This document shows, one piece after another, positions 46,271-55,657 of a stretch of 64,000 nt of DNA. The DNA lies in the NCBI GenBank assembly GCA_937925685.1, contig CALAMI010000007.1:186001-250000 (forward strand). Reading direction: 5' to 3'. The stretch comes from Candidatus Binatia bacterium. Lineage in GTDB: Bacteria; Desulfobacterota; Binatia; HRBIN30. The notes beneath the pieces were generated by a model. That model saw only the letters and a list, made by a program, of their open reading frames with translations, had not been told where the DNA came from and searched no databases. Each line of letters starts with the position of its first letter. Position 1 is the stretch's first letter. A program made the position numbers and the translations under genes.

Positions 46271-47656
46271 ATGTCACCGACTTCTCCCCAACCGAGGGAC
46301 GGCAAAGACAGACCCCAAACCGTTGTCATCGGGGGTGGTATCGCCGGGCTGGCCGCGGCCGTAGCGATCAGCGATCGCGGCCAACGTGTGCTCGTATGCG
46401 AGGCGCGACAGCGCTTGGGTGGACGCGCTGCTTCGTTTCATGATCCGACCACGGGAGACGAAGTGGACAATGGTCAACACGCCTTGATGGGCTGCTATCA
46501 CCGCACCCTCGAATTCTTGCGGCACATCGGCGCTTTGCCGAAGGTCGTCTGGCAGCGACACTTGCACGTCCCCTATGTAGACTTGGCCACAGGCCAGCGT
46601 GCCACCCTCTCCTCGGGCAGGGGTCCGAGCCCGCTTCACGTTGCGAGCGCTATCGTGCGCTTTGCACTGTTGCCTCGACGTCTGCGATTCGAAGCGTTGG
46701 TGGGAGGCATCCGGATCTATTTGCTCCGACGGCGAAACCATCTCTTACTTCGGCACGTCACCGTCGAGGATCTCTTGCAACTCTGTGGACAACACGAGCT
46801 TACCCGGCAGCGTCTATGGCACCCGATCGCCCTCGCCACCCTCAATGAATGGCCCAGGCGAGCAGCGGCGGCACCCTTCGCGGAGGTTATCGCGCGAGCC
46901 TTCTTCGGCTCCACGAGAGATTCCCGGTTCGTTTTCCCTCGCGTACCACTCAGCGCGCTTTACGTCGACGACGCGCGTGCCTTCATCGAGCGACGTGGCG
47001 GTGCTGTGCGAACCGGCGCAGTGGTCCAACGGTTGTTGTGTGGGGGAGGGCAAGTCCACGCCGTGGAACTCCGCGATGGCACGATTTTGCCGGTGGGTGC
47101 TGTCGTCTGCACGGCTCCACCCCACCACAGCCGGCAGCTTCTGCAAGAACATGGGATCGACATCCCCGAGGCCACCTACGCCCCCATCGTGTCGCTGCAC
47201 CTCTGGTTCGACCAGCCCCCCCAATTGCCCCCTTTTGTCGGTTTGCTCCATGGCCGCGCCCAATGGGTTTTCGATCGCCACCATCTTTGGCAGACGCTCG
47301 AGCCCGGATTAAGCGGAAAGGCACACCTCGCCAGCGTCGTCATCAGCGCTGCGTACGAGGAGATCACCCTTTCCGACAGCGAACTTAGGGAGACTGTCGT
47401 CCAGGAACTATTTCGGGCGTTCCCACACCTGCGGGGGATCCGGCTTAGGCACGATCTAGTCGTGCGGGAGAAGAGAGCTACACCGTCGCTAACGCCAACC
47501 TTCGAACGGCAACGCCCACCCGTTGCAACTCGGTTGAGAAATCTGTTTTTAGCCGGGGACTGGGTCCGAACTGGTCTACCGGCCACGATCGAAAGCGCGG
47601 TGGCCAGCGCCTTTACCGCAGCGGATGCCGTTGTCCGGGCGCAAGAAAGGGCATAG
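46271..47656 (+). CDS. hpnE: Hydroxysqualene reductase / squalene-associated FAD enzyme HpnE
   Basis: The protein has 461 residues and begins three bases after the fusion gene. FAD motif VVIGGGIAGLAAAVAI near residue 19, then CEARQRLGGRAASF, VDNGQHALMGCYHRTL (HpnE-type), IALATLNEWP, and the C-terminal LFLAGDWVRTGLPATIESAV for flavin contact. It reduces hydroxysqualene to squalene, completing the HpnCDE route that supplies Shc. The order HpnCD-HpnE matches the pathway order. It resembles carotenoid desaturases, but the operon supports the squalene role. Confidence 0.94.
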   Translation: MSPTSPQPRDGKDRPQTVVIGGGIAGLAAAVAISDRGQRVLVCEARQRLGGRAASFHDPTTGDEVDNGQHALMGCYHRTLEFLRHIGALPKVVWQRHLHVPYVDLATGQRATLSSGRGPSPLHVASAIVRFALLPRRLRFEALVGGIRIYLLRRRNHLLLRHVTVEDLLQLCGQHELTRQRLWHPIALATLNEWPRRAAAAPFAEVIARAFFGSTRDSRFVFPRVPLSALYVDDARAFIERRGGAVRTGAVVQRLLCGGGQVHAVELRDGTILPVGAVVCTAPPHHSRQLLQEHGIDIPEATYAPIVSLHLWFDQPPQLPPFVGLLHGRAQWVFDRHHLWQTLEPGLSGKAHLASVVISAAYEEITLSDSELRETVVQELFRAFPHLRGIRLRHDLVVREKRATPSLTPTFERQRPPVATRLRNLFLAGDWVRTGLPATIESAVASAFTAADAVVRAQERA

Positions 47657-47662
47657 GATGGG

Positions 47663-48439
47663 ATGCAAATGCTTCGGGTTGCGGTTTTCGCTGCTTTGCC
47701 CTGGGAATGCAAATGTGTGTTGCCTGTGCTGCGCGACCGCCGTCGGGGTAAAAGCGGGAGCATCCAGTGGTGGGAAGGAGAGGCGGGGGCTTGTCACGTT
47801 CGTGTCGTTCAAACCGGAGTGGGAATGATGAGAGCAACCGCCGCAGCACGCGTGACGCTGAGCGAATTCCCCTGTCAGCTCGTCGTCAGCACGGGGTGTG
47901 CAGGCGGATTGAGCGCCACACTAGGCTTGGGGGCCGTGGTGATCGCCAGCGAGGTGGTGTGTGGAATCACCAGTTCGATCTTCCCCGTCTCGGAACGTTT
48001 AGTGGCCTCGTTGACCGCACGCACTTCCGGCAGTGGGTTGCACTGCGCGATTGGCCGGCAGCTCTCTGTGGCCGAACCGCTTGTTTCGGTGGCGGCGAAG
48101 CAACAAGCTGCCATCCGTTTCCAGGCACTGGCTGTGGACATGGAAAGTGCAGCTATTGCCCGGGAGGCGAAAGAAAACGGGATCGCCTTTGCGAGCGTCC
48201 GCGCCATTCTGGATCCTGCGCTCGCGTCCTTGCCGCCTACGGAAGAGCTCATCGATCCGGAAAGCGGTCGTGTCCAGCCTTGGCCCTTGATTCGAAAGGT
48301 ACTGCGGTCAGGCCCCGACGGCTGGCGGAGTTTGCATGAGCTGTACGCTTGGAAGCAAGCCGCAGGAGCCACGCTATCACGCTTTTACCAAAACTGGTTT
48401 TCCGCCGGCAACATGCCTGCCTTGGAGGGGAAAAGTTAG
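47663..48439 (+). CDS. hpnG: HpnG-like nucleoside phosphorylase of hopanoid synthesis
   Basis: The protein has 258 residues, beginning at ATG 47663 or ATG 47669. It is of the phosphorylase/MTA-SAH nucleosidase fold: VAVFAALPWECKCVLPVL, VVQTGVGMMRATAAA, VVSTGCAGGLSATLGLGAVV, and LAVDMESAAIAREAKENGI with the acidic residues for ribose binding. In hopanoid producers HpnG removes adenine from adenosylhopane to give ribosylhopane. Position between hpnE and hpnH fits. It starts six bases after hpnE. Confidence 0.88.
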   Translation: MQMLRVAVFAALPWECKCVLPVLRDRRRGKSGSIQWWEGEAGACHVRVVQTGVGMMRATAAARVTLSEFPCQLVVSTGCAGGLSATLGLGAVVIASEVVCGITSSIFPVSERLVASLTARTSGSGLHCAIGRQLSVAEPLVSVAAKQQAAIRFQALAVDMESAAIAREAKENGIAFASVRAILDPALASLPPTEELIDPESGRVQPWPLIRKVLRSGPDGWRSLHELYAWKQAAGATLSRFYQNWFSAGNMPALEGKS

Positions 48440-48459
48440 CCGAATGGAGGTCGAAGGAG

Positions 48460-49488
48460 ATGCGTTTTCCCTTGCACATCACCACCGACATGTTGAAGTG
48501 GCAGATCAAGAATTGGTGGCGTGGCAACAAGCGTTACCCGTTTGTGCTCATGCTGGAGCCCTTGCACACTTGCAATCTGGCCTGCATTGGCTGTTCCCCT
48601 GAGCGGTACAACGGAGACCTCAAGGATCGGCTGCCCCTGGACGAATGTCTCAGGGCGGTGGACGAATGCGGCGCACCCGTAGTCTCGATTTGCGGTGGCG
48701 AGCCCACGATTTACCCGGAGCTACCAGAACTCATCGATGGGATCCTTGCCCGCAAGCGCCACATCTACCTTTGCACCAACGGAATCCTGCTCGACCGTTT
48801 TTACCAGCGTTCGCGGCCGCACAAACGCTTGTCGATCAATGTCCACCTCGACGGCCTGCGCGACACGCACGACTACGTGGTCAATCGCAAAGGCGTGTTC
48901 GACAAGGCCATTGCCATGATTCAAGAAGGAAAACGTCGCGGCTACTCCGTGTGCACCAACACGACCATCTACCGCGAAACCGACATGGATGAAATTGAAG
49001 CGATGTGTCAGATGCTCACGGAGCTAGGGGTCGATGGCATCCTCCTCTCCCCCGGTTATCACTACGAGGCTTTGGCGGGAGATCACTTCCTTTATAAGCA
49101 CGAGATCTACGAGAAGTTCGAGCGAGTCTTGGCGCTCGCCCAAAAGTATCCCGTCTCCTCGACGCCCCTGTTTCTCCAGTTTGCTGCTGGGCGGCGCGAC
49201 TACCCATGCACCCCCTGGGGGAATCCGACACGCACACCTCGGGGCTGGAAAGGTCCCTGCTACCTGATTGCCGGCAACTACTACTCGACTTGGGAAGAGT
49301 TCTGGAACGGTGTGGACTGGCGGTACTGGGAATCGCGCCGGGATCCGCGTTGCCAGAACTGCCTCATGCATTCTGGTTTCGAGCCTTCGGTCATCCGTAA
49401 ACTCGCAGAAAGCCCACGCGATGTGTGGACCATGATCAAATGGAATTTCTCCACTCCCCCCAAACCGGCCCGTGCGGCACGGTCGTAG
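48460..49488 (+). CDS. hpnH: Adenosyl-hopene transferase HpnH (radical SAM)
   Basis: The protein has 342 residues from ATG 48460, nine bases after GGAGG; an upstream frame extension to 48349 is discarded. The radical-SAM cluster motif CNLACIGC gives C38, C42 and C45. SICGGEPTIYPE, YLCTNGILLD, NVHLDGLRDTHDYVV and the Cys-containing end CQNCLMHSGFEPS are HpnH features. It adds a 5'-deoxyadenosyl group to diploptene, the first step of extended (C35) hopanoids. It ends the operon, followed by a likely terminator. Its SAM need might connect to the archaeal-type SAM synthetase, but that is only speculation. Confidence 0.96.
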   Translation: MRFPLHITTDMLKWQIKNWWRGNKRYPFVLMLEPLHTCNLACIGCSPERYNGDLKDRLPLDECLRAVDECGAPVVSICGGEPTIYPELPELIDGILARKRHIYLCTNGILLDRFYQRSRPHKRLSINVHLDGLRDTHDYVVNRKGVFDKAIAMIQEGKRRGYSVCTNTTIYRETDMDEIEAMCQMLTELGVDGILLSPGYHYEALAGDHFLYKHEIYEKFERVLALAQKYPVSSTPLFLQFAAGRRDYPCTPWGNPTRTPRGWKGPCYLIAGNYYSTWEEFWNGVDWRYWESRRDPRCQNCLMHSGFEPSVIRKLAESPRDVWTMIKWNFSTPPKPARAARS

Positions 49489-49557
49489 CGATCGCAAGTT
49501 TGACGCCGACTAACGAGCCCAGCAAAAAGTCTTGAGCGAACCACCGCAAGCAGAAAA

Positions 49558-49590
49558 GGAAAAGCCCCACCACGTCGCTGGGCCTTTTGC
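49558..49590. terminator. Probable bidirectional terminator after hpnH
   Basis: GGAAAAGCCC (49558-49567 region) can pair with GGGCCTTTT (49580-49588) with one bulged base around a 12-base loop; the arms provide A and T runs on both strands. It lies between the convergent hpnH and kup genes, 70 bases from each. Confidence 0.45.
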
Positions 49591-49662
49591 CTGAGGCAAC
49601 GCTCCTGGGGAGCTATCCCGGCGTATCCTCTTGTTCGTCCGGGGAGAGCCACCGCGGGATCC

Positions 49663-51612
49663 TCATAACTCCAGTTGTGCCCCAAGCTCGACCACCCGAT
49701 TCACCGGGATCTCGAAAAACGCAGCCGCTGATGGGGCGTTGCGGGCAAGAAGAATGTACAAACGCTTGCGCCACTGCGCCATCCGTGCTCGACCGGTGGG
49801 AAGCAAGGTCTCTCGCCCGAGAAAGAAGGTCGTCGTCATAAGATCGAACGCCAGGCCTTTGCTCTGGCAAAGCCGTAACACGTGACGGATTCGTGGCATT
49901 TCCATAAATCCAAAGTGGGCCACAATGCGATAGAATCCTTGACCCAAATCCTTGACTTCGATTTTTTCCTTGTCGGGCACTTCCGGTCGCTTCTCCGTCA
50001 GGATCGACAACAGGACCACGCGTTTGTGCAAGGTTTTGGTGTGCTTGAAATAATGCAGCAGGATGGCGGGAATCCCGTGTGGCGTCGAGGTCATCACCAC
50101 TGCGGTACCGTCGACACGGACGACACGCTGGTTTTGCAGGTCGGCAAGGAAGGTCTCCTCGCTCACGCTACCCCGTTCCAGCAAGGCAGCAACCTCGCTT
50201 CGTCCCTGTTTCCATGTGCTCAGCACGGTGAAAACGGCAACGCCCACAGCCAGTGCAAACCACCCCCCGTGGGTCAACTTCGCCAGATTGGCCAAGAGAA
50301 AGGAAAGGTCGAAGAGCAAAAACAGCGCAGCAGCCGCCGCTGCCGTCAGTAGCGACCAAGACCAAAGCTGCCGGGTCACCGCGTAAAAGAGCAGGGTAGT
50401 CGCAGTCATCGTCCCCGTCACCGCTAAACCGTACGCTCCAGCCAAGGCACTGGACGTTCGAAATCCGAGCACCAACATCAAGCACAGTGCTCCCAAGGCC
50501 ACGTTCACCTGCGGAATATAGATTTGGCCTGCTTGCTCTTCGGAAGTATGGATAATGTTGAAGCGCGGGAGGTAGCCTAACTGCGAGGCCTGGTGGGTCA
50601 GGGAAAACGCACCAGAAATGAGCGCCTGCGAGGCGATGATGGTTGCCAAAGTGGCCAAGCCCACCAAGGGGTAAAGCATCCAAGCTGGAGCGAGTTCAAA
50701 AAACGGGTGGCTAACCGCACTGCCTTTGGCAAGGAGCAACGCTCCTTGACCGAAGTAGTTCAGCAGCAATGCCGGAAACACCAAGCCGTACCAAGCCAAG
50801 CGGATCGGCCGCCGGCCGAAATGTCCCATGTCAGCATACAAAGCCTCCCCCCCGGTGATACAGAGCACGACGGACCCAAGAACCAGAAAGCCATGCATTC
50901 CGTTCCGGGCGAAAAACTCGATGGCACGCACCGGATTCAGCGCCTCCCAGATCCACACCTCAACGTGGGGTTGCCGCAACACGGCGCGCAATCCCAAAAT
51001 GCCGATCACCAGGAACCAGGCAAGCATCGCGGGACCAAATACCGCCCCTAGCCCCCCGGTACCGTGTCGCTGGACCGCAAACAGCAGCAACAAGATCGCG
51101 GCAGCGATGGGCACCACGTAAGGCTCGAATGCATGGGTGGCAACCGTAAGCCCCTCCACCGCCGACAAAACGGAAATCGCCGGGGTAATGATCCCGTCGC
51201 CATACAACAGCGCTGCGCCAAACAACCCGCAAGAAACCAATACGGATCGCCTGAGCGGAAGGTGACTCTCTTTGGGTATCACCAGCGCAAGGAGTGCGAG
51301 AATCCCCCCTTCTCCCTCGTTGTCGGCACGCATCACGAACACCAAATACTTGATCGAAATGACTACGGTGAGCGACCAAAATACCAACGACAGCACACCG
51401 ACGACGTTTTGTGGGGTAATGCTGACCGCGTGCGGTCCGACAAAACACTCCCGCACTGCATACAACGGCGACGTACCAATATCCCCGAATACAACGCCGA
51501 GCGCAGCTAAGGCGAGCCCGATCGTCGGCGACTGGCGGGCGGTTTCTTTGGCTGCTGCTGCCGACCGCCCCACAAAGACGGTCTCAGAATGGCCCGACTT
51601 GGGCTCCATCAT
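49663..51612 (-). CDS. kup: Kup (KUP/HAK/KT) low-affinity potassium transporter
   Basis: The protein has 649 residues from ATG 51612 (GGGTGA upstream), or 653 if TTG 51624 is used. Family blocks: ALGVVFGDIGTSPLYAV in the first helix, VMRADNEGEGGILALLALV, YGDGIITPAISVLSAVEGL, CITGGEALYADMGHFG, YFGQGALLL and AITSASQ-like IASQALISGAFSLTHQASQ. About twelve membrane helices are followed by a cytoplasmic C-terminal domain. It imports potassium with protons across the inner membrane. It is a single gene, divergent from the exported TPT protein. Confidence 0.96.
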   Translation of the reverse strand: MMEPKSGHSETVFVGRSAAAAKETARQSPTIGLALAALGVVFGDIGTSPLYAVRECFVGPHAVSITPQNVVGVLSLVFWSLTVVISIKYLVFVMRADNEGEGGILALLALVIPKESHLPLRRSVLVSCGLFGAALLYGDGIITPAISVLSAVEGLTVATHAFEPYVVPIAAAILLLLFAVQRHGTGGLGAVFGPAMLAWFLVIGILGLRAVLRQPHVEVWIWEALNPVRAIEFFARNGMHGFLVLGSVVLCITGGEALYADMGHFGRRPIRLAWYGLVFPALLLNYFGQGALLLAKGSAVSHPFFELAPAWMLYPLVGLATLATIIASQALISGAFSLTHQASQLGYLPRFNIIHTSEEQAGQIYIPQVNVALGALCLMLVLGFRTSSALAGAYGLAVTGTMTATTLLFYAVTRQLWSWSLLTAAAAAALFLLFDLSFLLANLAKLTHGGWFALAVGVAVFTVLSTWKQGRSEVAALLERGSVSEETFLADLQNQRVVRVDGTAVVMTSTPHGIPAILLHYFKHTKTLHKRVVLLSILTEKRPEVPDKEKIEVKDLGQGFYRIVAHFGFMEMPRIRHVLRLCQSKGLAFDLMTTTFFLGRETLLPTGRARMAQWRKRLYILLARNAPSAAAFFEIPVNRVVELGAQLEL

Positions 51613-51978
51613 GGCATCACCCAAAATCCGTCCTCTTACCCAAGTTCAACCGCGAATCGCCGACGGAAAGCGCTACCACTCGTTTTCTCCGTCCTCGGGA
51701 CCCCTGGCGCATTTCCTGTGTCCGAAGACCAGGAGCAAAGAAGTTTCCACGACGTCGCTCATATGTCCTTCCAGGGTCTTCTCCAACCTCCGGATCGACG
51801 CCCAAGCCTAGCCAAGCCATTCGCTCAATCAACGAGACACTCGAACACCCACTGCACGGTGTGGCAAGACAACTTATTTCTTGACAACCGCCGCTTACCT
51901 GTCGTAAAGGATTGGCGCGAGGGAGAGAACCGTAACGTGGTCCGCTGCACGAGGTGAAATATTTCGGGGGGTCGCTTT
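51613..51978. other. Intergenic region between divergent kup and the exported TPT gene
   Basis: No gene is seen in these 366 bp. TTGACA at 51881-51886 is a good -35 for the plus-strand gene but the matching -10 (around CGTAAA, 51903) is poor, so the promoter call is weak. A G-run (GGGGGG) lies before the start of the downstream gene and may serve as its ribosome site. Confidence 0.4.
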
Positions 51979-54882
51979 ATGAGAGAGACCAAAGGATTTG
52001 GTGGCTTCTTGGTTGCTGGAGCTTTCGGGGTAGCTTTGTCGCTAGCAATCAGCATCCCCGAGGTGGCACGTGGCCAAAGCTGTACGTCAGGGCTATTCGC
52101 GAACAAGTGCATACCGGGAGGCGGGTCGCGGGTAACCGACTGCCACTTGGAATGGCTCCTACCAACGATGATGATACCGCAATCGCCCAAGTTCACCGGT
52201 TCGGGGGTGCCGAAAAACAAATACATTTGTTACGAAGGTGACCCGCGTTGTGACCTCGACTCTGATTTGGATAACAAAAGCTGCTCGGTACCGGTGCAAC
52301 TGTGCATTAATAACGCCGACCCCCGTTTTGCGGGCAACTGTACGCCGTCCGCGCTTGCCGCATTCGAAGTGAAGAAGCCAAAGGCAACGAGCCTCGATCC
52401 TGCCGACGTGGCTAACCTTTCCGCGTTGGAGTCCGCCGCGAGTTCTGGTTTTGGACTCACAGTGATGCGCAAAAGCACCCCGACTACCTCTGGAGGATCG
52501 AATTCCAGTCCCAACCTTTGCGCCAGCCCGGTCCCGATTATCGTTCCGCTAAAGGTAACTGCATCGGGGAAGATTCGCCCCGGAACGCGTGCGCTACGGG
52601 TCATGGCGAAAACGACCAACGGCCTCCTTGATCCAGACACGTTGAAGATTCAGTGTCTGCCCAGCACCTGCGGGAACGGGATCGTGGAGGCAGATCATGA
52701 AACGTGCGACGATGGCAACCGGACAAACGGCGACGGTTGTGATCAAGGTTGTCAAAGGGAGATGCCTTCGCCCACACCGACGCCGACAGCAACGAATACC
52801 GCCACGCCTACCAACACCGCTACGCCAACGGTAACTCCCACTCCCACTGTCACGGACACCCCAACCCGCACGCCAACGGAAACCAAGACCTTCACGCCAA
52901 CGCGCACCGGCACGCCCACCCACACGCCCACAGTGACTCACACACCGACTCGAACCTCGACGCCCACATGGACCTGGACACCCACGCGCACTCCAACACC
53001 GACTCGTACCCCAACCTCCACCAACACGCCCACAGTCACGCATACACCTACGGTAACGCCCACTCCCACCGACACGCCAACGCCAACGGCCACCTTTACA
53101 CCCACACCGCCACCCGAAATCTATCTCGATTCACCCGCGCACGGGGTCTTTACCACCGCCAGCACCGCCAACGTGACCGGGCACGTGGTCAACCCGGTAG
53201 CGGGACAAGTGGTGAAGGTGAACGGCGTCACCGTATGTTCGGGACCGTGTACGACCTTTAGTTACAACATGCCGCTCGATGCTGGCCTGATCTTCAACCC
53301 TGTGCTGGCTGAGCTCACGGTTCCCGCAACTAATTTCAAGGCGCGTGATCGCCGTGTCATCATTCGGGGGCAGTCAGTCGCCGACGGTGCTTTCTCCATC
53401 AATGCTTTAGGCATGCGCATCAACGACTCAGGTTTCGATAAGCTCGAGCCGGTGATCCAAAGCATGATTCCGCTCGACCTGGCAACGCTCCTGCCCCCCG
53501 GAATGTTGATCACGGACGACAACATCTGTATTGCATCCCTGTTTGGTGCCTGTCTCGGGGGAATCGACAAGGTTTATGTGTGCAACCCGCCTGGGCAAGG
53601 TTGTGCTCCAGGTGATCGTCCTTCGATGTCCGGTTTTAGCATCAATATCGATTCGCAAAGTGGCTATGTGCAACTCGACATTATTCTGTACAACATCCGG
53701 CTGCGCTTATGGCTCGTTGGGTATGGAATCATGCCGGATTGCGCTCTGCGCGTCACTTCCAGTTCCGCATTGATCCGTGGCAACTACACCCTCGCACCGG
53801 CATCGCCCGACCCCAGCCTCTTGGATGTGAACCAGCAAGGTGACGTCACCGTGACCTTCGCGAACTTTAACGCTTCGATCGAAGGTGGTTTTACTTGCGA
53901 CGTTCTCGACTTCTTGGCCCCGTTGTTTGTCGACCTCGAGCAAACCGCCCGCAATCAACTTGTCAATTACCTGCGCGACCCAGATGGACCTGGCCCCCAA
54001 GATTCACTCATTGCCGACGCGTTGGAAACGGCATTGTCGCAGCTATCGATTGCTGGAGCGATTGGCGGCGCACTGGGCGTGCAACTCGACGCTCCGTTCA
54101 ACTTCGTAGCCCCGGACACCCTGGGGGTTACCTTCGGCGTCAACGCCAGGATCATGTCCACGGACAAACCTCCCCACACGCCTGACTTCACCGCTTCCCT
54201 GCACGTCCCGGAAGCCTTCCCCTCGTACGGTGCGACAACGCCTGTTCAAAACCTCCCCTATCACATGGCCATCAGCCTCGGCACTTCGGCAATGAACCAG
54301 CTCCTGAAGGCCTTGACCGAGGAAGGCATCTTGAACATCGACATCAGCCAAATCGACCTCGGCTCTGGCCCCGTGGACATCACCTCTGATCTGTTGGCGC
54401 TCTTCCTCCCTGAATTCGGGAATCTGCCCTCCGGCACGCAGCTGACCATCCGCATCGAGCCAACTATCGCCCCAGTGCTTACCGGAAACCTCGGTCCGAA
54501 CCCCGGAGATTTGGCAGAGTTGAAACTCGCTCACCTCTTGATCTCGATTTGGTCGCGCGACCTCTCGACTTCGTACCTGCGCGGTGCCGTCGACGCCCGG
54601 ACTGGGCTGCAGCTCACTTACGTGGCGGCCACAAACTCGATCAGCTTCGCGATCAGCAACGTCAATCCAAGCGACGTCAGCACTGTGGTGCTGCAAAATG
54701 CAATCGGCGTGAATGAAAACGATCTCCAGTCGATCATTCCGCAACTGGTGCAGCAGTTCTTGCCGTCGCTTGCCGGTGGTCTCGGGTCGCTGCCGTTGCC
54801 GTCGCTGCTAGGTCTACAGCCGGTAGGAGTGGAGCTCTCGCGCCTGGGTCAAGTGATCACCATCTTCCTCAACTTCCAATAA
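51979..54882 (+). CDS. Large exported protein: DUF4215-like Cys repeat, TPT linker, possible lipid-binding domain
   Basis: The protein has 967 residues. A signal peptide ([20 protein letters not shown], cleavage near ARGQ) is followed by a Cys-containing domain to residue 225. Residues 231-259 form a myxobacterial Cys-rich repeat ([26 protein letters not shown]). Residues 262-378 are a PT/TPT low-complexity linker. The last 590 residues are a new-looking domain, with [37 protein letters not shown], a run of hydrophobic alternation, and the ending [20 protein letters not shown]. That ending recalls TULIP (BPI/LBP-type) lipid-binding domains, but by eye only. It is followed by a strong terminator, so it is probably monocistronic. 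Confidence 0.82.
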   Translation: MRETKGFGGFLVAGAFGVALSLAISIPEVARGQSCTSGLFANKCIPGGGSRVTDCHLEWLLPTMMIPQSPKFTGSGVPKNKYICYEGDPRCDLDSDLDNKSCSVPVQLCINNADPRFAGNCTPSALAAFEVKKPKATSLDPADVANLSALESAASSGFGLTVMRKSTPTTSGGSNSSPNLCASPVPIIVPLKVTASGKIRPGTRALRVMAKTTNGLLDPDTLKIQCLPSTCGNGIVEADHETCDDGNRTNGDGCDQGCQREMPSPTPTPTATNTATPTNTATPTVTPTPTVTDTPTRTPTETKTFTPTRTGTPTHTPTVTHTPTRTSTPTWTWTPTRTPTPTRTPTSTNTPTVTHTPTVTPTPTDTPTPTATFTPTPPPEIYLDSPAHGVFTTASTANVTGHVVNPVAGQVVKVNGVTVCSGPCTTFSYNMPLDAGLIFNPVLAELTVPATNFKARDRRVIIRGQSVADGAFSINALGMRINDSGFDKLEPVIQSMIPLDLATLLPPGMLITDDNICIASLFGACLGGIDKVYVCNPPGQGCAPGDRPSMSGFSINIDSQSGYVQLDIILYNIRLRLWLVGYGIMPDCALRVTSSSALIRGNYTLAPASPDPSLLDVNQQGDVTVTFANFNASIEGGFTCDVLDFLAPLFVDLEQTARNQLVNYLRDPDGPGPQDSLIADALETALSQLSIAGAIGGALGVQLDAPFNFVAPDTLGVTFGVNARIMSTDKPPHTPDFTASLHVPEAFPSYGATTPVQNLPYHMAISLGTSAMNQLLKALTEEGILNIDISQIDLGSGPVDITSDLLALFLPEFGNLPSGTQLTIRIEPTIAPVLTGNLGPNPGDLAELKLAHLLISIWSRDLSTSYLRGAVDARTGLQLTYVAATNSISFAISNVNPSDVSTVVLQNAIGVNENDLQSIIPQLVQQFLPSLAGGLGSLPLPSLLGLQPVGVELSRLGQVITIFLNFQ

Positions 54883-54903
54883 TCCCGTTCCAAGTAGTAA
54901 AGG

Positions 54904-54943
54904 AAAGCGGCGGAGGGATCGGCCCTTCGCCGCTTTTCTTTTT
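54904..54943 (+). terminator. Rho-independent terminator of the exported TPT protein gene
   Basis: A 14-bp stem (AAAGCGGCGGAGGG 54904-54917 with CCCTTCGCCGCTTT 54923-54936, one G-T pair) encloses a 5-base loop and is followed by TCTTTTT (54937-54943). It starts 22 bp after the stop codon. This is the clearest terminator in the window. Confidence 0.92.
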
Positions 54944-55008
54944 GGCTGAGCTCACCCGCGCGCAGTCACTGGAATAAAAGCGCGGTTTTTCTCGTCATCA
55001 TCCCTTGC

Positions 55009-55554
55009 ATGAACCATATGGTGCCAAATTCACTGCAGGGGTGGGACGAGAGCTCGAGCAATCACGCTCGTCCTGAAAGTCGTAACGTTGTGGGGCACGT
55101 GTCGGCAAACTTGATTCACCACGAGTTCGTGCTTCCTTCGCAATACTTCGCGCCCGTGTCGGAGCGTGTGCTATCGCCCGAACAGCGCCTCATGTTGGCC
55201 ATTCTTGAGGACGCTGTGTACACGGTCCTGAAACACGCGGGCACACGAAATCGCCGTGCGCAAAGGCTGGTGCGCGACGCCGAGCGCTGGATGGCGTTGA
55301 CCGACCGTTCGTGGCTGTTCTCCTTCGAGAACATTTGCGCCGTCCTCGGCCTTGAAGCCGCAGCCGTGCGCTCACGGCTGCGCCGCTTGCAGCTTCGTGC
55401 GGAGCGGCTCGGATCCACTGGCCTTGCAAAACTCGCCAATCAGCACCGCGTGGTTGGGCGGCAGCACCGGGTGGTCCTCGCACCTTCCCTCCGTCGCAGA
55501 CTCCGTGCCCAAGAACAGGCCCGTACGGCCCGCCAGCAGAAGCAAAAAGCCTAA
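55009..55554 (+). CDS. Small protein of unknown function, 'PFSFEN' family copy 2
   Basis: The protein has 181 residues from ATG 55009; ATG 55018 is also possible and neither has a clear ribosome site. It shares a core with the protein at 34255-34620: VLPSQYFAPV, EQRLMLAILEDAVYTVLK, RRAQRLVRDAERWMALTD, SWLFSFENICAVLGLEAAAV, then RSRLRRLQ. This copy has 30 extra N-terminal residues and a basic C-terminal tail (SLRRRLRAQEQARTARQQKQ). The helix-turn-helix-like end and basic tail fit nucleic-acid binding, not more than a guess. It lies behind the strong terminator, so it starts a new transcript. Confidence 0.75.
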   Translation: MNHMVPNSLQGWDESSSNHARPESRNVVGHVSANLIHHEFVLPSQYFAPVSERVLSPEQRLMLAILEDAVYTVLKHAGTRNRRAQRLVRDAERWMALTDRSWLFSFENICAVLGLEAAAVRSRLRRLQLRAERLGSTGLAKLANQHRVVGRQHRVVLAPSLRRRLRAQEQARTARQQKQKA

Positions 55555-55657
55555 CCACGTCGATGTAGACATCTGCCTCGGCTTTCGCACCTTGACGAGA
55601 AGCGAGCCATGCTGTTGCATGCCTTTGCCCCGACGATTGGGGAAGGAGGTTCACAGC

